DNA from: Sphingomonas sp. CFBP 8760
GTDB taxonomy: Bacteria; Pseudomonadota; Alphaproteobacteria; Sphingomonadales; Sphingomonadaceae
DNA: 64,000 nt
Assembly: GCF_014841615.1 (NCBI RefSeq)
Contig: NZ_JACYUG010000001.1
Coordinates: 542,816 to 606,815 of the forward strand
Direction: 5' to 3'
Of this stretch, positions 56,331 through 64,000 are shown one piece after another. Position numbers and translations under genes: made by a program. A model generated the notes under the pieces. That model worked only from the letters and a program-made list of their open reading frames with translations, was not told the DNA's origin and did not search any database. Every line of letters begins with the position of its first letter. Position 1 is the stretch's first letter.

Positions 56331-57520
56331 GCGGTCTCCATATGCTTCAGCAGCGCCGCGGCGTTGGCATGCGCGTCGTGATGGGCGGCGACACGCCCCC
56401 GCCCCACCGCGCCCATCCGTTTCCGGATACCGGCATCGGTGGCCAGCGCCCCGGCCATCGCATCGGCCAGCGGGGCCGCAGCCCCCGCCGGAACGACCCA
56501 GCCGCATTGCTCGTCGACCAGTTCGGGGATGCCCGCCACCGCCGTGGTGACGACGGGCGTCCCCACCGCCAGCGATTCCATGATGACGACGGGCAACCCT
56601 TCGGCAAAGCTCGGCAGGACCATCGCGGTGGAGGCGCGCAGCTGCGCCGCGACATCGGCACCGCCACGGCTGCCGAGCAGCGCGACCTGACCCCCCAGCC
56701 CCAGCCGCTCGATCCCCCGTTCCAGTTCGTCGCGCAGCGGCCCGTCGCCGACCAGCGCGACGCGGGGCCGGATGCCCCGCTGCCCCAGCAGCGCCAGCGC
56801 CTCCAGCAGGATCGGCAGCCCCTTTTGCGGGGCCAGCCGCGCGATGCAGCAGAAGTCGAAATCGGGCTCTGCCACTCCCGCCGCCTCGTCGATCGCGGCG
56901 AGATCAACGCCGCAGCGCACCACCACGATCCGCGGCCACAACGCGACATCGACCCAGCGGCACAGCTGGCTGCGGCCGTAATCGCTGATCGCGACGACGA
57001 ACCTGGCATCCGCGATCTTGCCCGCCAGATCGAGTTCGCGTGGCGCATCGAACTCGTCGGGGCCATGGACGGTGAAGCTGTACGGGATACCCGACAGCAG
57101 GTGCGCCATCCGTGCCACCGCCGCCGGATTGGTGCCGAAATGGGCGTGAAGATGGCGGACATCGGCGCGCTTCATCGCCGCCGCCAGCCAGCATGCCTCC
57201 GCCAGATAGGCGGCCCGCGCGACGAGGCCGCGCAGCGTCGACGGCGTCATCGTGCCGCCGGCGCGCCATGCCCGCCACGCCCGCCCCGGCCGGCCGATCG
57301 CGACGCATGCCGCGGTCAGGAGCAGCGGCAGCACCCGCCCCAGCACCACGGCGGTCCGCTCCCGCTCGGCCCGGTCGGCGGGGTCGGGCAGGTCGTCGGG
57401 CGCGGCGCGGATCGAGAAACGATGGACATGATGCCCCGCCGCCTCGATCCCGTCGATCTCGCGGCGGACGAAGGTATGGCTGACGGTGGGGTAGCGATTG
57501 ACGAGATACGCGATATTCAT
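56327..57520 (-). CDS. Glycosyltransferase family 4 (GT-B fold)
   Basis: 397 residues from ATG 57518-57520. The start NIAYLVNRYPTVSHTFVRRE is typical of colanic/EPS GT4 enzymes; HLHAHFGTNP, RLAPQKGLPILLEAL and PSFAEGLPVVIMESLAVG give the nucleotide-sugar-binding E-x7-E region. It would use an activated sugar, unknown here. It is divergent from the acetyltransferase gene over about 180 bases. Confidence 0.92.
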   Translation of the reverse strand: MNIAYLVNRYPTVSHTFVRREIDGIEAAGHHVHRFSIRAAPDDLPDPADRAERERTAVVLGRVLPLLLTAACVAIGRPGRAWRAWRAGGTMTPSTLRGLVARAAYLAEACWLAAAMKRADVRHLHAHFGTNPAAVARMAHLLSGIPYSFTVHGPDEFDAPRELDLAGKIADARFVVAISDYGRSQLCRWVDVALWPRIVVVRCGVDLAAIDEAAGVAEPDFDFCCIARLAPQKGLPILLEALALLGQRGIRPRVALVGDGPLRDELERGIERLGLGGQVALLGSRGGADVAAQLRASTAMVLPSFAEGLPVVIMESLAVGTPVVTTAVAGIPELVDEQCGWVVPAGAAAPLADAMAGALATDAGIRKRMGAVGRGRVAAHHDAHANAAALLKHMETA

Positions 57521-57701
57521 GGCAAGCCGGATCGCCCCCGTTCCGCTCTGCGCCGAACAGCCAACGCGAGGAAAGGACAAAGACGATCACACGCCGCAGG
57601 TCAACGCCTTCTCGCTACGCCGCGCTTGCAAAGCCGGTCACGACATGGATTGAAGCGACGGACCGCCCGACGCCGGGCATCAGGGGAATGGCGGCACGCC
57701 G

Positions 57702-58211
57702 ATGGACAGCATGATCGATCTCCCATCCGGCGCCGCCGTGCCGGACTGGTCGCGGGAAGCGAAGCGGCGGATGCAATGGTATCCCTCACGCTCGTTGCTG
57801 GCGGCGATCCGGTCTTATCAAACCACGCGCGGTCCGTTCGCCGGCCTGAAGCGGCGGCTGGCGATGGAGCGGCATCGCTTCTGGTCGATCGTGACCGGCG
57901 CCGATATTCCGATCGACGCGCGGATCGGCGGCGGCCTGTTGCTGCCGCACCCCAACGGCATCGTGATCTCCCCCGCCGCGACGATCGGCGTCAACTGCCT
58001 GCTGTTCCAGCAGGTGACGATCGGCGCGACCGAGGCGGGGACGCCGACCCTGGGCGATCACATCGATGTCGGCGCGGGCGCCAAGATCGTCGGACCGGTC
58101 ACGATCGGCGATCGTGCCCGGATCGGGGCCAATGCGGTCGTCACGCGCGATGTGCCGGCGGGCGCGACGGTCGGCGGCATTCCCGCGCGCATCATCGGCG
58201 CGCGCGACTGA
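57702..58211 (+). CDS. Hexapeptide-repeat acetyltransferase (serine acetyltransferase-like)
   Basis: 169 residues. Left-handed beta-helix repeats are seen as IVISPAATIGVNC, GDHIDVGAGAKIVGPV and IGDRARIGANAVVTRDVPAG. It probably acetylates a sugar of the polysaccharide rather than serine. It is the only + strand gene in the run of glycosyltransferases and ends immediately next to the convergent glycosyltransferase, with no base between the stops. Confidence 0.88.
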   Translation: MDSMIDLPSGAAVPDWSREAKRRMQWYPSRSLLAAIRSYQTTRGPFAGLKRRLAMERHRFWSIVTGADIPIDARIGGGLLLPHPNGIVISPAATIGVNCLLFQQVTIGATEAGTPTLGDHIDVGAGAKIVGPVTIGDRARIGANAVVTRDVPAGATVGGIPARIIGARD

Positions 58212-59381
58212 TTACCGGCCGGCGATCGCCTTGAGGTGATCGATCCGGGCGGCGAAGGTCCGCTCGAAGCTGTGGTCGCGGCCGATCGCCGCCGCCGCGT
58301 CCGCCATCGCGGCCAGCCGGCCCCGATCGTCCGCCAGTACGGCGATCGCGCGGGCGGCGGCGGCGGGATCGTCCATCGCCACCGCGATGCCGACGTCACC
58401 CAGTGCCAGCACCCCGGCAAAGGCCGCATTGTCGTATCCGACGATCGGCACGCCGCAACTCAGCGTCTCCAGATAGGTGCAGGAGGGATCGTCCTGCCGG
58501 TGGCAGCACAGGAACAGGTCGACCCGCTCCTTCATCAGCGGCACCAGCACTGCGTCGAACGGCACCTTGCCGTGCAGCACGACCTGATCGCCCAGCCCCG
58601 CCGCCACGATCGCCTGCTGCATGGCGGGGCGCAGCACGCCGTCGCCATAGATATCCAGCGTGAAGGGGGTGCCCGCCCGGCGCAGCTCGACGGCGACGCG
58701 GACGAGATGATCGGCCCCCTTCATCGTCTCCAGCCGCCCCGAGAACACGATGCGTAGCGGCTTGCCCGTTCGCATCGCCCGCTGCTTGGCGTCCAGCGCG
58801 GTGGCCGCGATCTGCTGGTCATCGGTCAGCCGGCTGTCGAAATAGCGCAGGATCGACGGGCTCGACCGGCGATAGGCATCGTATCCCGGCTGGCCATTCG
58901 CCTGAAGCCCGGCCGATCCGGCGAAGGCACGACGGCGACGGCGCTCGGTCAGGATCGTCCAGACTGCGTTCTTCAGCGCCGCCAGCGAACGGCCCTGTTC
59001 GATCGCGATGATGCGCAGCCGCGTCTTCAGCGTGTATTCGATGATGAACACCACCGGTGCGTCGGTCAGGCCGGGCACCGGCAGGTCGCGGTGATTGTCG
59101 CCCGCCGCCAGCACCACCGCCGCGTCGCGGGTCAGCGCGCCGATCCCGGTCGCATCGGGATCGATGAACGCGACCTCGAACGGCAGATCGGCGGCGGCAT
59201 AGTCGCGCCCGAACGCGATCTGCGCCGGATCGCCCGCCCGGATCACGCAGCGGACCGGCCCACCCCACAATCTGGCATAGAGCGCCAGTCCCTCCACCAT
59301 CTTGATGTCGAGGAAGAAGCCGTCGCCCCGCGCCGCCGCCGGCACGCTGGGCATCACCACCAATACGTCGCGCATGGTCAT
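58212..59381 (-). CDS. Glycosyltransferase (GT4-like)
   Basis: 389 residues. The C-terminal half has IVFSGRLETMKGADHLVRVA, LDIYGDGVLR and CTYLETLSCGVPIVGYDN, the E-x7-G type donor-binding region of GT-B enzymes. The N-terminal half is less familiar. ATG 59379-59381 overlaps the upstream acyltransferase stop (ATGA). Confidence 0.88.
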   Translation of the reverse strand: MTMRDVLVVMPSVPAAARGDGFFLDIKMVEGLALYARLWGGPVRCVIRAGDPAQIAFGRDYAAADLPFEVAFIDPDATGIGALTRDAAVVLAAGDNHRDLPVPGLTDAPVVFIIEYTLKTRLRIIAIEQGRSLAALKNAVWTILTERRRRRAFAGSAGLQANGQPGYDAYRRSSPSILRYFDSRLTDDQQIAATALDAKQRAMRTGKPLRIVFSGRLETMKGADHLVRVAVELRRAGTPFTLDIYGDGVLRPAMQQAIVAAGLGDQVVLHGKVPFDAVLVPLMKERVDLFLCCHRQDDPSCTYLETLSCGVPIVGYDNAAFAGVLALGDVGIAVAMDDPAAAARAIAVLADDRGRLAAMADAAAAIGRDHSFERTFAARIDHLKAIAGR

Positions 59382-59917
59382 TGGCCCGCCTCCGTCGCGT
59401 TTCGCCGCAGGCGGATCGTCGCCGGCACGCCGATCGCCAGCGCGCCCGCCGGCACGTCGGCCAGCACGACCGCATTGGCACCGATCGCCGCCCCCGCGCC
59501 GATCGTCACCCGCCCCAGGATCACCGCGCCGGCGCCCAGCTGGACATCGGCCATCAGGATCGGCGCCTCGTCCGGACGTTCGACCGTGCGCACCCCCAGC
59601 GTGCAGTTCTGCCGGATGATGCAGCGGTCGCCGATCCGGGTCGCGCCATGGATCACGATGCCGCCCTGATGCTCGATCACCACGCCCTGCCCCACCTCAG
59701 CGGTATAGGGCAGTTCGATCCCATAGACGTTGCGGCAATAGCGGAACGCCCAGCGATAGATCATCGACAGGGGCGCGCGCAGCAGCGGCGACCGCACCGT
59801 CATCCGCCACACCCCGAACCGGTGCGCCGCCAGCGCCCGCAGGCCGGGGCGTGTCCAGTCCGATCCGTTGGCGCGCCAGTCCGCCCGCCATTGCCGCCGG
59901 AGTTCACCGATGCTCAT
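59378..59917 (-). CDS. Hexapeptide-repeat acyltransferase (serine acetyltransferase-like)
   Basis: 179 residues from ATG 59915-59917. Repeats VVIEHQGGIVIHGATRIGDR, AGAVILGRVTIGAGAAIGANAV-type turns and VLADVPAG. Likely modifies a sugar during polysaccharide synthesis. Both ends overlap glycosyltransferase genes by ATGA. Confidence 0.88.
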   Translation of the reverse strand: MSIGELRRQWRADWRANGSDWTRPGLRALAAHRFGVWRMTVRSPLLRAPLSMIYRWAFRYCRNVYGIELPYTAEVGQGVVIEHQGGIVIHGATRIGDRCIIRQNCTLGVRTVERPDEAPILMADVQLGAGAVILGRVTIGAGAAIGANAVVLADVPAGALAIGVPATIRLRRNATEAGQ

Positions 59918-60915
59918 GCCTGCCGCGCTTCCGGACCCTTGTATTCGATCAGCGCACCGCGCCGTCCGCTCAGTCGACGCCAGTGGAACCGGGCGGCGCC
60001 CTTGGCCTGCGCGAACTTGCCGACCACCAGATGCACCGCCAGCGACCGCGCGAAAGCGGGGCTCACCCCCGGCTCGCGCGCCTTGCGCCGGGCGATGCGG
60101 ACGATCTGCACCGGATAGAGCAGCAGGAGCAGCGCCCCCGCCCACCAGCCGACCAGCACCGCCGCCGCCACGGCCAGCAGCGGCAGCGCCACGCCCCAGG
60201 CGATCGTGCTGCGCACCTCGCGGCGCCAGTGCGGATCGCCGGCGCGGCCATGCCGCCACGCCAGTTCGGCGAAGGCGTGGCCGCTCCGCTCGGTCCGCCG
60301 CCACCATTGCCCGAAACGGGTCATCGCCGCGTCATGACGCGTCATCTCCGCGTCGATCCGCCTGATCCGCCAGCCCCGCTCCCGCAGCCGCTGGCACAGG
60401 TCGGGCTCCTCGCCGGCGATATAGTCGGGATTATAGCCACCGGCCTGATCCAGTGCCGCCCGCCGGAACAGCGCGTCGCCGCCACACGACATCGCCTCGC
60501 CCACCGGCACGTCCCATTCGTCGTCGCACATGCGGTTATAGGCGCTGGCCTCCGGAAACCGTTCGCGTCGGCGGCCGAACACCACCGCCAGTCCGGGATC
60601 GGCACGCAGCGTCGCGGCCGCCCGGTCGAGCCAACCGGCATCCAGTTCGCAATCGCCATCCACCATCTGCACGAAGGCCACGTCGCGATCCGCCAAGGTG
60701 GCCAGCCCGGCGTTGCGCGCCAGCGCGGCCGTGAACCGGGTCGCAGGCGGCAAGGTGACGACGGTCACTCCCTGTGCCTCGGCAAAGGCGACGCTGCCAT
60801 CGGTCGACCCCGAATCGACATAGACGCGCGGCGCCTCCGGAGGCAGCGAGCGCAGGCAGGCCTTCAGCCGCTCTCCCTCGTTGCGGCCGATGGCGATGAT
60901 GGCGACGTCGCTCAC
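59914..60915 (-). CDS. Glycosyltransferase family 2
   Basis: 333 residues from GTG 60913-60915, which overlaps the upstream stop (GTGA). GT-A motifs: VAIIAIGRNEGERLKACL, VYVDSGSTDGS, VQMVDGDCEL (DxD) and GGYNPDYIAGEEPDLCQRLR. One or two C-terminal membrane helices (about residues 237-265). Sugar unknown. Confidence 0.9.
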   Translation of the reverse strand: MSDVAIIAIGRNEGERLKACLRSLPPEAPRVYVDSGSTDGSVAFAEAQGVTVVTLPPATRFTAALARNAGLATLADRDVAFVQMVDGDCELDAGWLDRAAATLRADPGLAVVFGRRRERFPEASAYNRMCDDEWDVPVGEAMSCGGDALFRRAALDQAGGYNPDYIAGEEPDLCQRLRERGWRIRRIDAEMTRHDAAMTRFGQWWRRTERSGHAFAELAWRHGRAGDPHWRREVRSTIAWGVALPLLAVAAAVLVGWWAGALLLLLYPVQIVRIARRKAREPGVSPAFARSLAVHLVVGKFAQAKGAARFHWRRLSGRRGALIEYKGPEARQA

Positions 60916-62009
60916 GAATGATCCTTCCACGCAGGCGGCCGATCGACCGGCCCATCCCAGCGACCGACCGCCGCCTCCCGGTCGAACCCGACGGCACCCA
61001 GTCCGTTGCGGATCAGGTCGCGCCATTCGCCCGGCGCGTGCGCGCTGTCCCGGCCGAGCCCCGCGATCTCCCGCAACCGCCAGATGCCGAATCCCGCCAG
61101 CCATGCCAGCCCCGACAGTCGCGCCCATCCCGGCCCATAGGCGCGGGCGAAGAAGCGCCGGCGCGACCGGAACCAGTAATCCGGCAGCTTGCGCTGCGCG
61201 CTCGCACCATCGACCACGCCGGTGGCGGCGCCCCCGATATGCCGCACCCGGCTGGCCGGGACGAACAGCGCGCGCCAGCCGGCGGCATGAAGGCGGTGCA
61301 TCAGTTCCACCTCCTCGAAATACAGGAAGAACCCCTCGTCGAACAATCCGCAGGCGCGCAGGGCCTCCGCGCGCAGCAGCACGCTGGCGCCGGTCACCCA
61401 GTCGGCCTCGACGATGTCGTCGCCCTGCGCCTCGACGTTGATCGGCGCGACGCGGAGCAGCCGATCGAGCAGCGGCGTCCCCGCCCCGCGCAGGAATTCG
61501 CGCGCGATGGTGGGAAAGCGAAAGGCGGAGCCCAGCCGCCGCCCGTCATGGTCGATCAGCAGGCTGCCCGCCGATCCCGCGTCCGGCCGGGCATCCAGCG
61601 CCGCGACCAGCCGGGCCAGCGCGCCGGGCTCCACCTCGGCATCGGGATTGAGCAGATGGATATAGGCGGGCGGTGCCTCGTCGGCCAAAGCCCGGCGGAT
61701 CGCCTGATTATTGGCCCAGCCGAACCCGCCGTTGAGCGAAAGCGGCAGGAACGACACCCAGTCGCCAAGCGCCGGTTCGGCCACCGCCGCCGCCAGCCGA
61801 CCGGCCGATCCGTCGTCCGAACCGCCATCGACCAGGATCACCCGCAACCCCGGCACCGCCTCCCGCTCCCCCGCCAGCGCGGCCAGACAGGCAAGCGACA
61901 GGTCGGGCGTGCGGTAATTGACGATCACCACGGTGACCCGCGAGGCGGTCGTCGGGGTGGTCGTTCCGTCAGGGGACTTGATCGTCGATGGTCCGGTCGG
62001 CTCTAGCAC
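60912..62009 (-). CDS. Glycosyltransferase family 2 (rhamnosyltransferase-like)
   Basis: 365 residues. It carries VTVVIVNYRTPDLSLACLAA, VDGGSDDGS, LSLNGGFGWANNQAI and LLNPDAEVEPG, a pattern common in rhamnosyltransferases, which would fit the rmlCBDA genes upstream. GTG start at 62007-62009 with GGGGG upstream; no better start is seen. First gene of the minus-strand run that includes the next four genes. Confidence 0.88.
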   Translation of the reverse strand: MLEPTGPSTIKSPDGTTTPTTASRVTVVIVNYRTPDLSLACLAALAGEREAVPGLRVILVDGGSDDGSAGRLAAAVAEPALGDWVSFLPLSLNGGFGWANNQAIRRALADEAPPAYIHLLNPDAEVEPGALARLVAALDARPDAGSAGSLLIDHDGRRLGSAFRFPTIAREFLRGAGTPLLDRLLRVAPINVEAQGDDIVEADWVTGASVLLRAEALRACGLFDEGFFLYFEEVELMHRLHAAGWRALFVPASRVRHIGGAATGVVDGASAQRKLPDYWFRSRRRFFARAYGPGWARLSGLAWLAGFGIWRLREIAGLGRDSAHAPGEWRDLIRNGLGAVGFDREAAVGRWDGPVDRPPAWKDHS

Positions 62010-62177
62010 ATCTTACCCCCAATCGCCCGCGGACCCGTGACAGGGGGATGGGGCGATCTTCCCGTGGCGGCCTGCTGCCACGTCGTCAAACCCAAGTGAA
62101 GAAGATTCACGTGCCTGCCACATCGGGCGCGACGTTGGAACCCCGCTCTTCGGGCCAGTCTTCCCGTTAATATACAT

Positions 62178-62196
62178 TGAAGCCCATGAGGCTTCA
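62178..62196. repeat. Small hairpin before the acyltransferase gene
   Basis: Perfect arms TGAAGCC and GGCTTCA with loop CATGA, 15 bases before the acyltransferase ATG, in an AT-richer gap. It could affect translation or bind a regulator. Confidence 0.3.
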
Positions 62197-62211
62197 CGGT
62201 AACTGATTGCC

Positions 62212-63297
62212 ATGCAAACGGTCGTCAAACGAGAAAATCTCTCCATCGTGCAAGCACTTCGTGGCATAGCTGCCCTTTGGGTAGTCTTGTTTCACGCGAA
62301 TGAGGGTGGGCATATACCATCCCTGCGACAAGCGCTGCCCGATCCGGTCGGATCACTTGTATTTGACGCGGGCCATTTCGGCGTCGCCATATTCTTCGCG
62401 TTGAGCGGCTTCGTCATATCTTACGGCCTGGACCGGTCTCGCGCGACGCTGGGATTTTTCGGGACCTTCATTATCCGAAGGTCGATCAGGCTCGATCCAC
62501 CCTATTGGGCATCGATGCTACTATCCGTTGCCTTGATCGCCGTATCGGGGCTGGTGAAACACGAGGATTTCACGCTACCGGACTTTAGCTCGGTGTTGGC
62601 CCATCTGTTTTATTTACAGGTGATCTTGGACAAGCCCGAGATAAACAGCGTTTACTGGACGCTGACATACGAGGTACAGTTCTACCTGTTTTTCGTCGGT
62701 GCGATCGTCGCCCGATTTTACCTGAAACATGCTGTCGATACGGCGATATATATCGTCATCGATATCGCCCTGTTCCTGTGTGCGATATCGGCGGCGCTGG
62801 GATATTTCGAAAACGTCCATCCAGGGCTGTTCCTTCCCCTGTGGTCCAGCTTCTATATCGGCGTGCTGGCCCACACCGCCACCTTGTCGAAGCGGACGAT
62901 CTTGGCCTTTATCGCCTTGTTCGTCGCCATGCTGTTCAACGGCGAATTCTCCATCGTAAGCGCCTTCACCGGGGCGTTTCTGCTGATGGCCATGATGTCG
63001 GGCTGGGCGAAGAATGGGATGAACTGGCGATGGCTGCAGTTCCTGGGTGGCATATCCTACAGCCTTTATCTCGTACACAATCCGGTGACCGGCGCCGTAA
63101 GCTTCGTGCTGAACCGGATACCGGTGCATGGGACGATCACCGATCTGGTCAAGCTGGTCATGATCGTCGCATCTTCTGTCATAGCCGCGTATATATTCTG
63201 GTTTGTCATCGAGAAAAGAACCCATGACATTGCCAGATCGATCACGACGACCGGTTCGGCCCTGCCATGGCAGAAACGCAAAGTGCGCCGTGATTGA
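62212..63297 (+). CDS. Acyltransferase family 3 membrane protein
   Basis: 361 residues, about ten hydrophobic helices. ALRGIAALWVVLFHANEGG supplies the R and H of the OafA/NodX-type active-site region, and FFALSGFVISYGL follows. Members O-acetylate or succinylate lipopolysaccharide and exopolysaccharide. The base composition is visibly lower in GC than the genes around it, and codon choice is more mixed, suggesting separate acquisition. It ends in a hairpin shared with the next, convergent gene. Confidence 0.92.
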   Translation: MQTVVKRENLSIVQALRGIAALWVVLFHANEGGHIPSLRQALPDPVGSLVFDAGHFGVAIFFALSGFVISYGLDRSRATLGFFGTFIIRRSIRLDPPYWASMLLSVALIAVSGLVKHEDFTLPDFSSVLAHLFYLQVILDKPEINSVYWTLTYEVQFYLFFVGAIVARFYLKHAVDTAIYIVIDIALFLCAISAALGYFENVHPGLFLPLWSSFYIGVLAHTATLSKRTILAFIALFVAMLFNGEFSIVSAFTGAFLLMAMMSGWAKNGMNWRWLQFLGGISYSLYLVHNPVTGAVSFVLNRIPVHGTITDLVKLVMIVASSVIAAYIFWFVIEKRTHDIARSITTTGSALPWQKRKVRRD

Positions 63298-63310
63298 TAT
63301 CACGGCGCAC
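63283..63310. terminator. Convergent hairpin between acyltransferase and last gene
   Basis: Arms GTGCGCCGTGAT and ATCACGGCGCAC (12 bases) with loop TGAT, spanning the acyltransferase stop. There is a short T-run on the minus strand side (CACTTTGC) and none on the plus side. Likely a shared end for both transcripts. Confidence 0.5.
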
Positions 63311-63363
63311 TCTACCTGGGTCGACGGGATCAGCGCCTTACCGAACCTGGCCGACGGACCGGA

Positions 63364-64000
63364 TTATTTCCGACCCAGGGCGATGGCGGCGCGTCGCTTG
63401 GGCGTTTCGCTGAGGGGCTGTCCGGAATATTCGCGCAGGCCCCAGGCGCCGAAGCTGCTGATGGGGCTGGTGCTCGAATACAGCGTCAGCGTGTCGTTGA
63501 ACCGCGTCTTCCAGTCGGTGATGTAGTTCGTGTAGATGTCGTACATCAGGTTCGACCGGTTGAGCCCACCGATACGGGTCAGGCCCCCCGTCTCCAGCAG
63601 ATGCTGTCCCGCCTCATAGGCGATGTAGCGCTTGCCGTACTTCTTCGCCCAGGCGGCGTTGGCCTCGCCCTCGTTGGCCAGCGTCTTTTTGGCCTCGCCG
63701 GCCAGATCGGACAGCAGCAGGGCGGTGTTGGTCTGGTTGGTGCGCACGCCCTCGAAGAAGGAGTGACCGAAGTACGGCGCGGTCGCCAGCGCGTCGATAT
63801 TGTCCGCCAGCCCCGGGGCGGTCATCACGATCTCCGCGGTCCACGGATTGCCGTGCTGCGTCGCGGCCACCCGGACCAGCTGGCCCGGACGGTCGGCGAA
63901 CACCTTCGCCCAGATCCGCATCACCTCGCCGGTGCGCTGCGCATAGCGGCGCAGGTTGGCGATGAACCCGTTGTCCGACAGCTTGCGCGCCAGCCCCTCC
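63364..64000 (-). CDS. Unrecognised protein, C-terminal part
   Basis: The frame is open from the stop at 63364 (TAA on minus) to the end of the window, so at least 211 codons are C-terminal sequence. Residues include YIAYEAGQHLLETGGLTRIG and SPISSFGAWGLREYSGQPL. The AYEAGQHLL part reminds me of large exported carbohydrate-binding or glycosidase-like proteins of this group, but I cannot name the family. The N-terminus is outside the window. Confidence 0.55.
   Translation of the reverse strand, partial: EGLARKLSDNGFIANLRRYAQRTGEVMRIWAKVFADRPGQLVRVAATQHGNPWTAEIVMTAPGLADNIDALATAPYFGHSFFEGVRTNQTNTALLLSDLAGEAKKTLANEGEANAAWAKKYGKRYIAYEAGQHLLETGGLTRIGGLNRSNLMYDIYTNYITDWKTRFNDTLTLYSSTSPISSFGAWGLREYSGQPLSETPKRRAAIALGRK

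Overview
The window is high-GC chromosomal DNA from an alphaproteobacterium, most likely Sphingomonas or a close relative. The reasons are the protein types rather than any database search: a CrtY-CrtI carotenoid pair, a PEP-CTERM protein beside an undecaprenyl-phosphate sugar transferase and a glycosyltransferase cluster, an HWE-family histidine kinase, FliX divergent from FlgI, a four-gene dTDP-rhamnose set, and very dense packing with many 4-base ATGA/GTGA gene overlaps. I see no insertion sequence, prophage, integrase or CRISPR array.

Layout. 1-4.0 kb: tail of a MidA-like methyltransferase, a GNAT acetyltransferase, PgeF, a cystathionine gamma-synthase-family enzyme, a phosphoribosyltransferase and a small exported protein, all on + and mostly overlapping. 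4.0-10.4 kb: a 5'-nucleotidase lipoprotein and MurA (-), a CRP/FNR regulator (+), an MpaB-like oxygenase and a divergent DapF (-), and an HTH regulator (+). 10.4-14.6 kb: tRNA-Val, a winged-helix protein and the proton-translocating transhydrogenase operon headed by a small cytochrome oxidase subunit. 14.8-20.4 kb: an NtrC-type activator, a PabB-PabC fusion, an aspartate aminotransferase and an exported MsrA. 20.4-22.4 kb: an HWE kinase with a single-domain response regulator. 22.6-25.8 kb: carotenoid genes and RlpA.

25.8-37.4 kb is a motility region: an orphan antitoxin-like gene, a chemoreceptor, FlgN-like, FlgJ-like and FlgI (-), FliX (+), a secreted GH31 glycosidase that interrupts the cluster, then flgC-fliE-fliQ-fliR-flhB (-) divergent from fliN-fliO-fliP (+). 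37.4-48.3 kb carries an L10 leader, rplJ-rplL, a strong terminator, a small membrane-protein gene and rpoB-rpoC with an apparent promoter of its own. 48.4-51.8 kb is rmlCBDA for dTDP-L-rhamnose. 51.9-64 kb is a surface/exopolysaccharide region: a PEP-CTERM protein, a sugar transferase that would prime the lipid carrier, five glycosyltransferases, two hexapeptide acyltransferases, a membrane acyltransferase of less GC-rich composition, and the C-terminal part of an unrecognised protein running off the end. The rhamnose genes plausibly feed the glycosyltransferases.

The best candidates for something undescribed are small. They are a 27-codon frame locked between pntA and the second alpha-subunit gene by overlaps on both sides, and a 25-codon frame with a strong Shine-Dalgarno that overlaps a membrane-protein gene placed between rplL and rpoB. 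The terminator, gene and promoter between rplL and rpoB also suggest RNA polymerase genes uncoupled from L10/L12. I found no clear new multi-gene defence or mobile system.
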